A stretch of 40,246 nucleotides of DNA. It comes from DASXBJ01 sp036491755 (GTDB taxonomy: Bacteria; Chloroflexota; Dormibacteria; Dormibacterales; Dormibacteraceae). The stretch lies in assembly GCA_036491755.1 (NCBI GenBank), contig DASXBJ010000146.1, positions 1-40,246 on the forward strand, given 5' to 3'. Below the pieces are notes generated by a model. That model did not search any database, had not been told where the DNA came from, and saw only the letters and a list, made by a program, of their open reading frames with translations. Positions 33,169-40,246 of the stretch are shown piece after piece; within the stretch, counting starts at the first letter, position 1; each line of letters begins with the position of its first letter. The translations under genes and the position numbers were made by a program.

Positions 33169-33924
33169 TCAGCGGCTGACGGGCAGCCGGTTCGTCCATT
33201 CCGACAGGAATGCCGCGTAGTTCGCGGGCGAGTCAAAGACGAGGTCACACAGCCCGAACAGCTCGGCCCGAGTCTCGTCGGACCGTATGCCGATCGCGAT
33301 GTGCACCCCGTCAAGGCGCGAGAGCAGCGCGAACACGTCGCGGTCCCCCTCGTCGTCTCCGGCGAAGACCACGCACCTGGGATGCAAGGTCTGGATCACC
33401 GCCTCCACGGCGCGGGCCTTGTTGCCGCGGGAGGGCCGGACCTCGATCACCATGCGACCAAGCGAGGCCACCAGGCCCAGCGTCAATGCCAGCGAGTCCA
33501 CCTCGCCGAACAGGGTGGTGGCCAATTCGGGCGCAGACCGGAAATGGATTGCTGAAGACGCCGGCTTGGGGACGAGGCGGACTCCGGGCGCGCGAGCGAG
33601 CAAAGCCTGGACCGTCGCGTTGAACTGTCCGAGCGCCCTGACTTCCTCAGGAGAAGGCCATTCGAGTCCGTTGTCGCCGAGCAACCGGACGCCCGGAATG
33701 GAAATGTGCGCCTGCAGATACGCCGGTGAACGGCCGCTCAAAACGATCACCGCGAGCCCCTGGCGGGCGAGCTCGGCCAGGGCGCCGAGCGACTCCGGCA
33801 GCCCGGCGGCGGCCGCCGGATCGGTCACGATCGGCGCCAGGGTGCCGTCGAAGTCGGTGACGAGCAGGCTCTCGTCCAGCGGCGTGGCTAGCAGCTCTTC
33901 GAATGCCGGCCCGTAACCAATCAC
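33169..33924 (-). CDS. otsB: Trehalose-6-phosphate phosphatase (HAD family)
   Basis: A 251-residue HAD phosphatase. Motif I is LLVTDFDGTLAPI (nucleophile Asp and acid/base Asp), motif II is the Ser in VIVLSGRSP, the substrate-cap region includes LLGDNGLEW and IEVRPSRGNKARAV (Lys), and motif IV is VFAGDDEGDRD. These are the OtsB/T6PP signatures. It removes phosphate from the product of the coupled GT20 enzyme to give trehalose or a related disaccharide. GTG 33924 is set by the GTGA overlap with the otsA-like stop; the frame reads further upstream, but that part lies inside otsA. It is the last gene of the stress operon. Confidence 0.92.
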   Translation of the reverse strand: MIGYGPAFEELLATPLDESLLVTDFDGTLAPIVTDPAAAAGLPESLGALAELARQGLAVIVLSGRSPAYLQAHISIPGVRLLGDNGLEWPSPEEVRALGQFNATVQALLARAPGVRLVPKPASSAIHFRSAPELATTLFGEVDSLALTLGLVASLGRMVIEVRPSRGNKARAVEAVIQTLHPRCVVFAGDDEGDRDVFALLSRLDGVHIAIGIRSDETRAELFGLCDLVFDSPANYAAFLSEWTNRLPVSR

Positions 33925-35450
33925 GAGGCGTCTTTCCTTGGGCCGCCGGCAGGGCGCAGCGAGCGGATGTCCTCCAGCTGCAGACGGACCCATCGCGCGA
34001 CGTCATTCGAGGCTACGATCTGCTGCATCGCGCTCGAGCGCGCCTGACGTTCGGAAAGGCTCATTTCGAGGCCGGCGCCAAGCGCACGCGCAGTCATCTC
34101 GACGTCGAACGCGTTGATGCTCAGCGCATGCATGCCGAGCTCCTCGTGCGCTCCAGCGGATTCTGAAAGTACGAGGACGCCCGCGCGATCGTTGACCACG
34201 AGGCCTTCTTTGGCCACCAGGTTCATGCCATCGAGAATCGGGTTGACGAGCAGAACGTCGTACGACCTGTAGGCGGCAGCGACCAGGTTCATGTTCTCTC
34301 CGAGCTCGAGCCGAGTCGGCTCCCAGGACCGGGTGCGGAAACGCTGATTGATCCGGTCCACGGTCGCGTTGACGAGCCGCAGGTAATCCCGGTACATCGC
34401 GATGTCCTGCCGCGAGGGCTGGAGAAAGGCCCAGAACACAACCCTGCCGTGATGCTCGGGGTGGTCTTCGAGCAGCCGCTCGAACGCGAGGAATCCGCGC
34501 ACCAGGTTCTTCGACGGATCCGTTCGATCGACCCGAACGATCAACTTCTCCGGCCGCCACTCGGCGATCTCGGCTTCGATCCTGCGCACGGCTGCTGTTT
34601 CGGCCAGCTCGCGCATGCCTTCGACATCGGTCGAGATCGGGTAAGACCTGACCCAGACCAGGCGGCCCCGGAAGAAGACGACGCCATCTTCGGCGTCCAC
34701 ACGAAGGCCCATGAGCTCCGCGCAGCAGGCCAGGAAGTTGTCCACGTCGACAGTCGTCTGCAGTCCAACGATGTCGTTGGCCAGGAGCCCTTCGAAGATC
34801 GGAACACGCATCGATGCAGGCAGGACCTTCAAGTAGCGCGGCGGCGGCCAGGGGACGTGGATGAAATGCTGCAGGACGGCTTCCGGGATGGCCTGGCGGA
34901 TCATCGCCGGCGCCAGGTACAGCTGGTAGTCCTGGGTGAGGAACAGCGGGACGCCGGGCAAGGCCAGCGCGACTTCGGCGGCGCGTTCCGCGATGGCCGT
35001 GTTCACTGGCACATAGCCCTTGGTCCAGGCGCGGTGAATCTCCTTGTCGACGACCGGTTCCATCGCGATGTTCCACAGGAAGTGGTGCGCCGACCAAAGC
35101 AGCGGATTGCTGATGACCGCGTAGTGCATGCGGTAGGCCTGCGTCGTCGTCGGGGCAAAGAAGACCGGGAATGTCCGATCCGGATCCGCGCCGACCTCGA
35201 TCGGGTCGCCCGACGCGGCGTACTCCCGCTCCAGTGGCGTGCGGGCGACTGCCACCCAGGGTGCGCGGGTCGCCTCGGCCAGCGACTCGAGAGCTGTCAC
35301 CAGTCCGCCCGCGCCGGGCCGCATGCGCCCATCCGCCAACGGTTCCACGGGAGCGCGGTTGCTGATGACGACCGGCGAGAAGTTGCCGAGCAGCCTCCCC
35401 GCTTCCTGGCCGATCATGCGCTGCGCCGGCGTTCGGGCGGCCGATGTCAA
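33921..35450 (-). CDS. otsA: GT20 alpha,alpha-trehalose-phosphate synthase (divergent)
   Basis: A 509-residue GT-B enzyme of family GT20: VVISNRAPVEPLADG and GAGGLVTALESL at the N-terminus, then the donor-binding half with VDRTDPSKNLVRGF and NPILDGMNLVAKEGLVVND, the strongly conserved nucleotide-sugar loop. It should join glucose from a nucleotide donor to a sugar phosphate. The acceptor-side HDYH of E. coli OtsA reads QDYQ here (FLTQDYQLYLAP), so acceptor or mechanism may differ; related GT20 enzymes make other glucosides. TTG 35450 is chosen from the TTGA overlap with the UspA gene; ATG 35417 is an alternative start. The coupled phosphatase supports a phosphorylated product. Confidence 0.88.
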   Translation of the reverse strand: MTSAARTPAQRMIGQEAGRLLGNFSPVVISNRAPVEPLADGRMRPGAGGLVTALESLAEATRAPWVAVARTPLEREYAASGDPIEVGADPDRTFPVFFAPTTTQAYRMHYAVISNPLLWSAHHFLWNIAMEPVVDKEIHRAWTKGYVPVNTAIAERAAEVALALPGVPLFLTQDYQLYLAPAMIRQAIPEAVLQHFIHVPWPPPRYLKVLPASMRVPIFEGLLANDIVGLQTTVDVDNFLACCAELMGLRVDAEDGVVFFRGRLVWVRSYPISTDVEGMRELAETAAVRRIEAEIAEWRPEKLIVRVDRTDPSKNLVRGFLAFERLLEDHPEHHGRVVFWAFLQPSRQDIAMYRDYLRLVNATVDRINQRFRTRSWEPTRLELGENMNLVAAAYRSYDVLLVNPILDGMNLVAKEGLVVNDRAGVLVLSESAGAHEELGMHALSINAFDVEMTARALGAGLEMSLSERQARSSAMQQIVASNDVARWVRLQLEDIRSLRPAGGPRKDAS

Positions 35451-36400
35451 CCGGAGGATCCGCCGCGCGTCGAATTGGTGGCCATCGAGTCCCAATTCAG
35501 GTTTTTCGGCCGGACGACGACGACCGGGCAGAGGAGGCGCCGGACCGTGTGCGACAGCCCGCGTCCGATCAAGGTCTGCGGCTGCTCGGGATTGAGCCAC
35601 GATCCCATGATCACGAGGTCGTGGCCCGCAGCCTCTTCGAAGATCGCGTCTGGAGCTGACTCACCGTCCACTTCGCGCACGATGGTTGTCGGTCGCCGCA
35701 TCTCCTCGACGATCTGCGCGAAGTTCCGCCGCTCTCTTCGCGTCCGATCCGGGTGCTGCGATCTCGATTGCACGTTGAGCATGGTCAGAGTGCTGCCAAA
35801 TGCGTCGGCCATGGCCCCGGCGGTCGCCGCCACGGCCCGTGCGCCCGGGCCGCCCCGCACGGGAGCCAGGATTGAGCGCGGCGCGATCTGGCGGTGGGGA
35901 AAGACTGGATCCGAGCGCACGAAAAGCACATCCGCCAGCGAGCCGACCGCGAACTGGGTGGTGAGCGAGCGCAATCGATGACGCCGTGGGCTGACGGTCG
36001 TCGGCCATTCGAGCACGAGGCTGGTTGCCTCCGTGTCGGCGACCGCGTCGCGAATGCTTCCGGCAACATCCGCGGTGACTCGCAGGGTCACCCGCATGCG
36101 GCGTCGCTGCCTGCCGTCATAGTCCAGGCTCGCGACCCAGCGGAGCATATCGCGACGCCTCTCGTCCTGAGTCGCCAGTCGGCCCGACAGGTTGGGGTCG
36201 GCTTCGACGAGGGCGAGCAGGGTGCCCGAGGCGCCCGGAAAAGCGAGCAGTGCGTCGCCAATGCTGACGATCGGGATCGCGGCCTGACCCTTGAGGACGG
36301 GAACGAGCACGCGCGGCCGCGCTCCGAGCTCGGGGAAAACCGAGCGGCGCTTCTCAGGTCGGCTGGTCAGGACGGACACCTGCGCGAAATCCTGACCCAA
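35447..36400 (-). CDS. Tandem universal stress protein (UspA-like)
   Basis: A 317-residue protein built of two Usp-like halves. The first (about 28-165) is degenerate. The second (about 172-300) has ILAPVRGGPGARAV, LTMLNVQSR, then HDLVIMGSW and GRGLSHTVRRLLCPVVVVRP, close to the ATP-binding G-2x-G-9x-G(S/T) pattern but with the last Ser/Thr region altered. Such proteins bind ATP or other nucleotides and are induced by stress. TTG 36400 begins the frame; GTG 36379 is also possible. It lies 36 bases after the aldo/keto reductase gene, and its stop overlaps the GT20 start as TTGA, tying it to trehalose synthesis. Confidence 0.85.
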   Translation of the reverse strand: MGQDFAQVSVLTSRPEKRRSVFPELGARPRVLVPVLKGQAAIPIVSIGDALLAFPGASGTLLALVEADPNLSGRLATQDERRRDMLRWVASLDYDGRQRRRMRVTLRVTADVAGSIRDAVADTEATSLVLEWPTTVSPRRHRLRSLTTQFAVGSLADVLFVRSDPVFPHRQIAPRSILAPVRGGPGARAVAATAGAMADAFGSTLTMLNVQSRSQHPDRTRRERRNFAQIVEEMRRPTTIVREVDGESAPDAIFEEAAGHDLVIMGSWLNPEQPQTLIGRGLSHTVRRLLCPVVVVRPKNLNWDSMATNSTRGGSSG

Positions 36401-36436
36401 CCGAGAAGGAGGTGCACGGGCTGTTGCAGCCCCCTG

Positions 36437-37450
36437 TCACCCGGCGCTTGATTTCGCCCACAGATTGACGCCGGCCTCTTTGGCGAAGCGGTCGATATCG
36501 CGAAGCTCGTCGCTCGAAAACTCGAGGTTGTCGAGCGCGGCGACGTTCTGCTCCAGCTGGGCGCGGCTGCTTGCACCGACCAGCGCGGAGGTCACACTCG
36601 GCTGCCGGAGCACCCAGGCGACGGCCATCTGGGCGAGGGTTTGGCCCCGCCGGCGTGCGATCTCATTGAGAGCGCGCACGCGGGCGAGGTTGGCCTCGGT
36701 CAACATGTCGGTTGAAAAGGAGCCCGGACGGCTCGCGCGAGCTCCAGACGGAACGCCTTTGAGATAGCGGTCGGTCAGCAAACCCTGGGCAAGCGGAGAG
36801 AAGGCGATGCAGCCGATCCCTTCCTCCTGCAGCACCGCGAGCAGCTCATCCTCGATCCAGCGGTTGACCATCGAGTAGGACGGCTGATGGATGAGCAGGG
36901 GAGTCCCCAGGCTGCGCAGGATGGAGGCGGCCTCAGTCGTCCGCGCCGCGGCGTATGAGGAGATGCCGGCGTAGAGCGCTTTGCCTTGCTGGACGGCTGT
37001 GTGGAGGGCTCCCATCGTCTCGGCGAGCGGCGTCTCGGGATCAAACCGATGCGAGTAAAAGATGTCGACGTAGTCGAGGCCCATGCGCTTGAGGCTCTGA
37101 TCCAGGCTGGCCAGAAGGTACTTGCGCGATCCCCATTCGCCGTAAGGCCCCGGCCACATGTCGTACCCGGCCTTGGTCGAGATCACCAGCTCATCGCGGT
37201 GGCCCGCCAGATCTGATGTCAGAATCCGCCCGAAGTTCGCCTCGGCGGATCCATAGGGCGGCCCGTAGTTGTTGGCGAGGTCGAAGTGCGTGATCCCGAG
37301 GTCGAACGCACGCCGGATGATCTCGCGCTGCGAGTCGGTCGGGGACTCGCCTCCGAAGTTCTGCCACAGGCCCAACGAGATTGCGGGCAGCTTGAGCCCG
37401 CTTCGCCCGCTGCGGCGGTACTGCATCTTCGAGTAGCGCTCGTCATTCAC
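36437..37450 (-). CDS. Aldo/keto reductase (YghZ/voltage-gated-K-channel-beta-like group)
   Basis: A 337-residue TIM-barrel NADPH-dependent reductase with a complete catalytic tetrad: D57 and Y62 in HFDLANNYGPPYGSAE, K93 in ISTKAGYD and H134 in DIFYSHRFDPETP. The C-terminal cofactor part contains SALVGASSRAQLEQN. The pattern resembles the YghZ/KCNAB group, which reduces aldehydes such as methylglyoxal or acts beside K+ channels. GTG 37450 is preferred (GAGGA seven to eight bases upstream); ATG 37426 is internal. It heads the operon with UspA, OtsA and OtsB, consistent with detoxifying carbonyls under stress. Confidence 0.93.
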   Translation of the reverse strand: MNDERYSKMQYRRSGRSGLKLPAISLGLWQNFGGESPTDSQREIIRRAFDLGITHFDLANNYGPPYGSAEANFGRILTSDLAGHRDELVISTKAGYDMWPGPYGEWGSRKYLLASLDQSLKRMGLDYVDIFYSHRFDPETPLAETMGALHTAVQQGKALYAGISSYAAARTTEAASILRSLGTPLLIHQPSYSMVNRWIEDELLAVLQEEGIGCIAFSPLAQGLLTDRYLKGVPSGARASRPGSFSTDMLTEANLARVRALNEIARRRGQTLAQMAVAWVLRQPSVTSALVGASSRAQLEQNVAALDNLEFSSDELRDIDRFAKEAGVNLWAKSSAG

Positions 37451-37562
37451 TCTCGTTTCCTCTTCCTGCACCGGATTCTTGACGATGCCAACTCTAGTCG
37501 GAGCCAAACAGGCATGTGTTCGGTGGAGAGAGGGCGGCCAAAGCGTGGTACCTTGCGGGCAA

Positions 37563-37584
37563 TCTCGCGCCCAAAAACGCGAGA
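37563..37584 (+). promoter_or_regulatory. Hairpin in the leader of the LysM/M23 gene
   Basis: TCTCGCG and CGCGAGA form a perfect 7-bp stem around the eight-base loop CCCAAAAA, 24 bases before the TTG start at 37608. Cell-wall hydrolase genes of this kind are often under c-di-AMP riboswitches, but the flanking sequence does not match that consensus well, so only a leader hairpin is claimed. Confidence 0.4.
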
Positions 37585-37607
37585 ACCGAAGGCTTTGGGG
37601 GTAGGCG

Positions 37608-38573
37608 TTGCGCCTCAATCGATACGTGACCCATGCCGTCGTGCTGCTGATCGCGACGGTGATGACGGGTTATAGCGTCTCTGTCAAGTTGGGCCCCGTT
37701 CACGGAGCCATCAATGCCGAGGCCGGCAACGCGCAAGGCTCGGTTGGCGATATTTCGCTCGGCCGGAGCGCCACGATCATCAAGCCTGTTTCGATACCCA
37801 CCTCGGCACTCCCGAGCCGGGCGCCAATCCTCTACAAGGTGATGCCAGGAGACACCCTGGACACCATCGCCAAAGCCATGGGCATTCCTTTCCGGGAGAT
37901 CACCTGGTCGAATCCCCACCTGCGCTTGCCACTCAAGCCGGGACTCGTGCTCCGAATTCCGCCGGTGCCTGGCTTCGTTTTGGTGGTCAGAGCCGGGGAC
38001 TCGCTGACCAGCCTCGCCTCTCAGTACGGGTTCGACCCGACAGCGGCAATCGACATCAACCGCATCAACGGCGCGCTGACACCTGGGACCGTGCTCGTGA
38101 TTCCCGTGGATCCGAAACTGGGACCCGATCTGAGCACCGGCGTGCCTGCCGATCCGATCGTTCCAGGCCGGCTGTCATGTCCGATTCAGGGGGCCCCCAT
38201 CATCCAGAAGTTCGGACCAACATCCTTCGCCCTGGAGCCGTCCTACGGCGGATACCCGCATTTCCACACTGGAGTCGACCTGCTGGCCGGCTATGGCACG
38301 CCAATCGTCGCCGCCGCCGGCGGGACCGTGACAGCCGCCGGCCCGGCTTTCGATTTCGGGATCCGGGTTGAGATCACCGACAGCTACGGCCTGGTCGAGA
38401 TCTACGCGCACATGTCGGAGGTGGCGGCAGGAGTGACGGTCGGCCAGCGTGTCCAGCAAGGCAAGGAGATCGGCCTGGTCGGCAGCACGGGCCTCTCGAT
38501 CGGCGCGCACCTGCACTTTCAATTCGAGATAGGTGGCGTGCCCACTGATCCTCTCCCGCTGATCGGCTGCTGA
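37608..38573 (+). CDS. LysM-LysM-M23 peptidoglycan endopeptidase
   Basis: A 321-residue protein. The N-terminal hydrophobic segment (8-26) is a signal or membrane anchor. Two LysM domains follow at about 74-118 (YKVMPGDTLDTIAKAMGIP) and 123-166 (VVRAGDSLTSLASQYGF). The M23 peptidase domain covers 215-315, with zinc ligands H220 and D224 in HFHTGVD, H268 in YAHMS and H301/H303 in HLHFQ. All metal and catalytic residues are present, so it should cleave peptide cross-links while bound to peptidoglycan outside the cell. TTG 37608 is preceded by GGGGGTAGG. It is divergent from the aldo/keto reductase operon. Confidence 0.93.
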   Translation: MRLNRYVTHAVVLLIATVMTGYSVSVKLGPVHGAINAEAGNAQGSVGDISLGRSATIIKPVSIPTSALPSRAPILYKVMPGDTLDTIAKAMGIPFREITWSNPHLRLPLKPGLVLRIPPVPGFVLVVRAGDSLTSLASQYGFDPTAAIDINRINGALTPGTVLVIPVDPKLGPDLSTGVPADPIVPGRLSCPIQGAPIIQKFGPTSFALEPSYGGYPHFHTGVDLLAGYGTPIVAAAGGTVTAAGPAFDFGIRVEITDSYGLVEIYAHMSEVAAGVTVGQRVQQGKEIGLVGSTGLSIGAHLHFQFEIGGVPTDPLPLIGC

Positions 38574-38648
38574 CCCAGGGATCGGCGCCGTCCACGCATA
38601 CGGCCTCGCCTGGGCGATTCCGACCGCACGGTTGGCCTCCCAGCTCCG

Positions 38649-38960
38649 TCAGTGGGGCGTGGCGATGTAGAGCGCGCACCAGAATAAGACCATGAGCGCA
38701 ACGGCTACTCCGACTGCTCTCAGCACGTCATTGGCGCCGAGTTGTCGATCTCGAGCATGTTGGTACAAGGTGATGGCAGGTGAAGCCACAAGGGCGAGGA
38801 CGAGCGCTCCCACGCCACCTGCAATTGGATACAGAGCCCCTGACACCATTCCGAAAACGACGAGACCAAGACCCAGCACAACCGAGACGACAACTCCACA
38901 GCCGCACCCGACGTCCAGCCATCGGTCCCGCGCCCTCGCTCGCCGGGCTCGAGTGGTCAC
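38649..38960 (-). CDS. Very small membrane protein (second of a coupled pair)
   Basis: A 103-residue protein with three likely membrane segments (about 18-38, 42-64 and 80-99) and a basic N-terminus (MTTRARRARARDRW). The two short Cys (DVGCGCGVVV) begin the first segment. There is no recognised family. GTG 38960 forms a GTGA overlap with the stop of the upstream 61-residue gene, which supports both as genuine. It is located between the M23 peptidase and the phosphoesterase, on the opposite strand to both. Confidence 0.6.
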   Translation of the reverse strand: MTTRARRARARDRWLDVGCGCGVVVSVVLGLGLVVFGMVSGALYPIAGGVGALVLALVASPAITLYQHARDRQLGANDVLRAVGVAVALMVLFWCALYIATPH

Positions 38961-39142
38961 AGGCGCACCTCTGTCAGTCCGTCAGCTGCGACTGCATTAC
39001 ACGGCGCTGTGCGCGGCCCGATAACCCAGACAAACGAGGCGAAGGCCGCCAAGGCCCAAAACAGGCTCAGAACGAGCAGGCGAGTGGCTATGAAGCGCCA
39101 CCGCTGGGTGAGCCGGCAGGAACTGTTGTCAGACAGTCTCAC
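38957..39142 (-). CDS. Very small single-span membrane protein (first of a coupled pair)
   Basis: A 61-residue protein: a polar, basic start, one strong membrane helix at about 20-42 (LLVLSLFWALAAFASFVWVI) and a short external tail with one Cys. GTG 39142 begins the frame without a clear ribosome site. Its stop overlaps the next start as GTGA. Four GTCTCA repeats lie immediately upstream of or at its start, which may control it. No family is recognised, and a chance frame cannot be fully excluded. Confidence 0.5.
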   Translation of the reverse strand: MRLSDNSSCRLTQRWRFIATRLLVLSLFWALAAFASFVWVIGPRTAPCNAVAADGLTEVRL

Positions 39143-39193
39143 GCGAGCAGTGTCGATGGGTCAGAGTCTCAGGATCAGTCTCAGGACGTCTCA
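39136..39193. repeat. Four GTCTCA repeats near the divergent start region
   Basis: GTCTCA occurs at 39136, 39166, 39178 and 39188, with AGTCTCAGGA twice (39165 and 39177). Spacings of 30, 12 and 10 bases are near helical turns. They sit directly upstream of the small membrane protein gene starting at 39142. They could be protein-binding half sites; no binding protein is known from the window. Confidence 0.4.
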
Positions 39194-39393
39194 ATCTGTC
39201 AAAGATCTTTTGTCCGAGCCCTGAACAAACATCGGCGGGGTGGCCCACCAACCCGCTTGCACTGATCGGCTTGCTCACGATCGGAGTTGAGCCGAAAGCG
39301 GTCTAAACGACCTTTAACAGCCTCATTCCCCGCCGATAACCGCGGCCGCGGATACTCAAGTTGGCTAGCGACTTTTCGGGGGGAGATAAATCA
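39143..39393. other. Divergent intergenic region before the phosphoesterase
   Basis: 251 bases without a supported gene. It contains three of the four GTCTCA repeats, a perfect palindrome AAAGATCTTT at 39201-39210, and a relatively AT-rich stretch near 39300-39320 that may hold a promoter. GGGGGGAG at about 39378 is the ribosome site for the phosphoesterase start at 39394. Confidence 0.5.
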
Positions 39394-40246
39394 ATGAGCC
39401 TGAGGACAGTTATTGCGTTGACATGCTCGTCAGCGATGATCGTGTTGACAGGACCACAGGCGATGCCGGCGCACGCCGCTTCGCCGGCGAACCTCGCAGG
39501 ACGAATTCAGCACATCGTCGTGTTGATGCAGGAGAACCGCTCGTTCGACACCTACCTCGGCCAGCTCCCGTTCGAGGGCCAGCCCGCCGCGGCGGGCGAG
39601 CCGGCCGGTGCCAGCAATCCGAATCCTCTCGGCGGCGCACCGATCGCCGCCTTCCACAAGACGGCCTACTGCGAGGTCGCCGACCTCAACCACTCATGGA
39701 ACGGAACCCACCAGGAGTGGAACGGTGGAAAGATGGACGGCTTCACCGCCGCCAACGTCGTCTCCGCCGATCCGACCGGCAGTCGCACCATGGGCTACTA
39801 CGACCAGCGCGACCTTCCTTTCTACTACGGGCTGGACAGCACCTTCGCCATCGGTGACCACTACTTCGCTTCGGCGCTCACGCAGACCTTCCCCAACCGC
39901 TTCTACCTTCTCGCGGGCACCTCGTTCGGTCATATCCGAAACGACCTTCCGCCTTCCACCGGTTACACGGAGCCAACCGTTTTCAACCTTCTCGACGCGG
40001 CGCACGTGACCTGGAAGATCTACTACTCGCAGATCCCGTTCGCCGACCTGTTCGCCTATGTGCATTCGCGCGCGGTGAACGAAGTGCCGATCTCGCAGTA
40101 CTACGTCGATGCGGCCAACGGCACGCTGCCCCAGGTTTCGTTCGTCGACCCCATCTTCGTCGCCAACAACCAGGTCGAAAACGACGAGCACCCGCCCTCC
40201 AACGTGCAGGTTGGCGAGAGCTTCGCGGCCAACGTGGTCAACTCCT
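39394..40246 (+). CDS. Secreted phosphoesterase / phospholipase C family, 3' truncated
   Basis: The first 284 codons of a gene cut by the window edge. A signal peptide (MSLRTVIALTCSSAMIVLTG, cleavage near PAHAAS at residue 28-30) leads into the family signature IQHIVVLMQENRSFDTYLG, the metal-binding core of PF04185-type phosphoesterases, with Glu-Asn-Arg-Ser and Asp intact. Later conserved parts are present: NHSWNGTHQEWNGGKMDGF and FAIGDHYFASALTQTFPNRF. Such enzymes cleave phospholipids or other phosphate esters outside the cell. ATG 39394 has GGGGGGAG about nine bases upstream. It stands apart from its neighbours, after a 251-base region. Confidence 0.93.
   Translation, partial: MSLRTVIALTCSSAMIVLTGPQAMPAHAASPANLAGRIQHIVVLMQENRSFDTYLGQLPFEGQPAAAGEPAGASNPNPLGGAPIAAFHKTAYCEVADLNHSWNGTHQEWNGGKMDGFTAANVVSADPTGSRTMGYYDQRDLPFYYGLDSTFAIGDHYFASALTQTFPNRFYLLAGTSFGHIRNDLPPSTGYTEPTVFNLLDAAHVTWKIYYSQIPFADLFAYVHSRAVNEVPISQYYVDAANGTLPQVSFVDPIFVANNQVENDEHPPSNVQVGESFAANVVNS

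Noticed and set aside
34449..35981. 510-codon plus-strand frame opposite the GT20 and UspA genes
   Set aside because: Both minus-strand genes are well supported; the plus frame shows no domain motif.
37540..37607. c-di-AMP (ydaO-type) riboswitch before the LysM/M23 gene
   Set aside because: The context is right and a leader hairpin exists, but the conserved core sequence is not recognisable and the leader is short.

Overview
The window is GC-rich (roughly two thirds G+C), densely coded chromosomal DNA from a bacterium that is probably soil-dwelling and Gram-positive-like or monoderm. Gene content suggests a Chloroflexota or Dormibacterota-type lineage: tandem-GAF sensors, several seven-blade YCF48/BNR proteins, a Tad-type pilin cluster, trehalose and alpha-glucan enzymes, and UspA tandem proteins. 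The lineage is an inference from content only; there is no rRNA or other marker gene. No tRNA, rRNA, CRISPR array, insertion sequence or phage gene was seen. Both edges cut genes (a GAF/dehydrogenase fusion on the left, a phosphoesterase on the right).

Layout. 1-5.8 kb: a GAF-GAF-dehydrogenase fusion, a GT4 glycosyltransferase and an amylo-alpha-1,6-glucosidase-type debranching enzyme. 5.9-8.8 kb: a secreted protein of unknown function with a clear terminator, then a NarL-type response regulator. 8.8-15.4 kb: two ion-transport modules in which a potassium transporter gene is translationally coupled to oxidoreductase-type genes. The first is DUF1003, an ion channel and an FAD oxidoreductase. 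The second is an SDR-like protein that lacks catalytic residues, a Kef-type antiporter and a DCC-family thiol-disulfide protein. A nitroreductase and a small helical protein lie between them. 15.5-20.1 kb: two divergent two-component systems. 20.1-24 kb: GlgX, an acidic protein, a LysE-type exporter and a small membrane protein. 24.1-27.7 kb: a TadE / TadG-like / TadE cluster. 27.7-33.0 kb: a SnoaL-like protein, then an ECF sigma factor set among three seven-blade YCF48 proteins, one of which looks like its membrane-bound anti-sigma factor. 33.2-37.5 kb: a stress operon of aldo/keto reductase, tandem UspA, an OtsA-like GT20 and OtsB. 37.6-40.2 kb: a LysM/M23 peptidase, a pair of very small membrane proteins and the start of a secreted phosphoesterase.

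How the genes fit together. Two themes recur. One is carbon reserve and osmolyte handling (GDE, GlgX, OtsA, OtsB). The other is sensing and redox or ion homeostasis. A striking general feature is translational coupling through 4-base NTGA overlaps at ten junctions, using ATGA, GTGA, TTGA and apparently CTGA. These junctions decide several start codons here.

The most unusual locus is 12480-12878. The DCC-family gene appears to start at CTG inside the Kef stop codon. It carries an in-frame TGA exactly at the first cysteine of the DxxCxxC redox motif, followed by an 8-bp hairpin at a SECIS-like distance. It is either a selenoprotein candidate or a gene caught early in decay; the sequence alone cannot decide.
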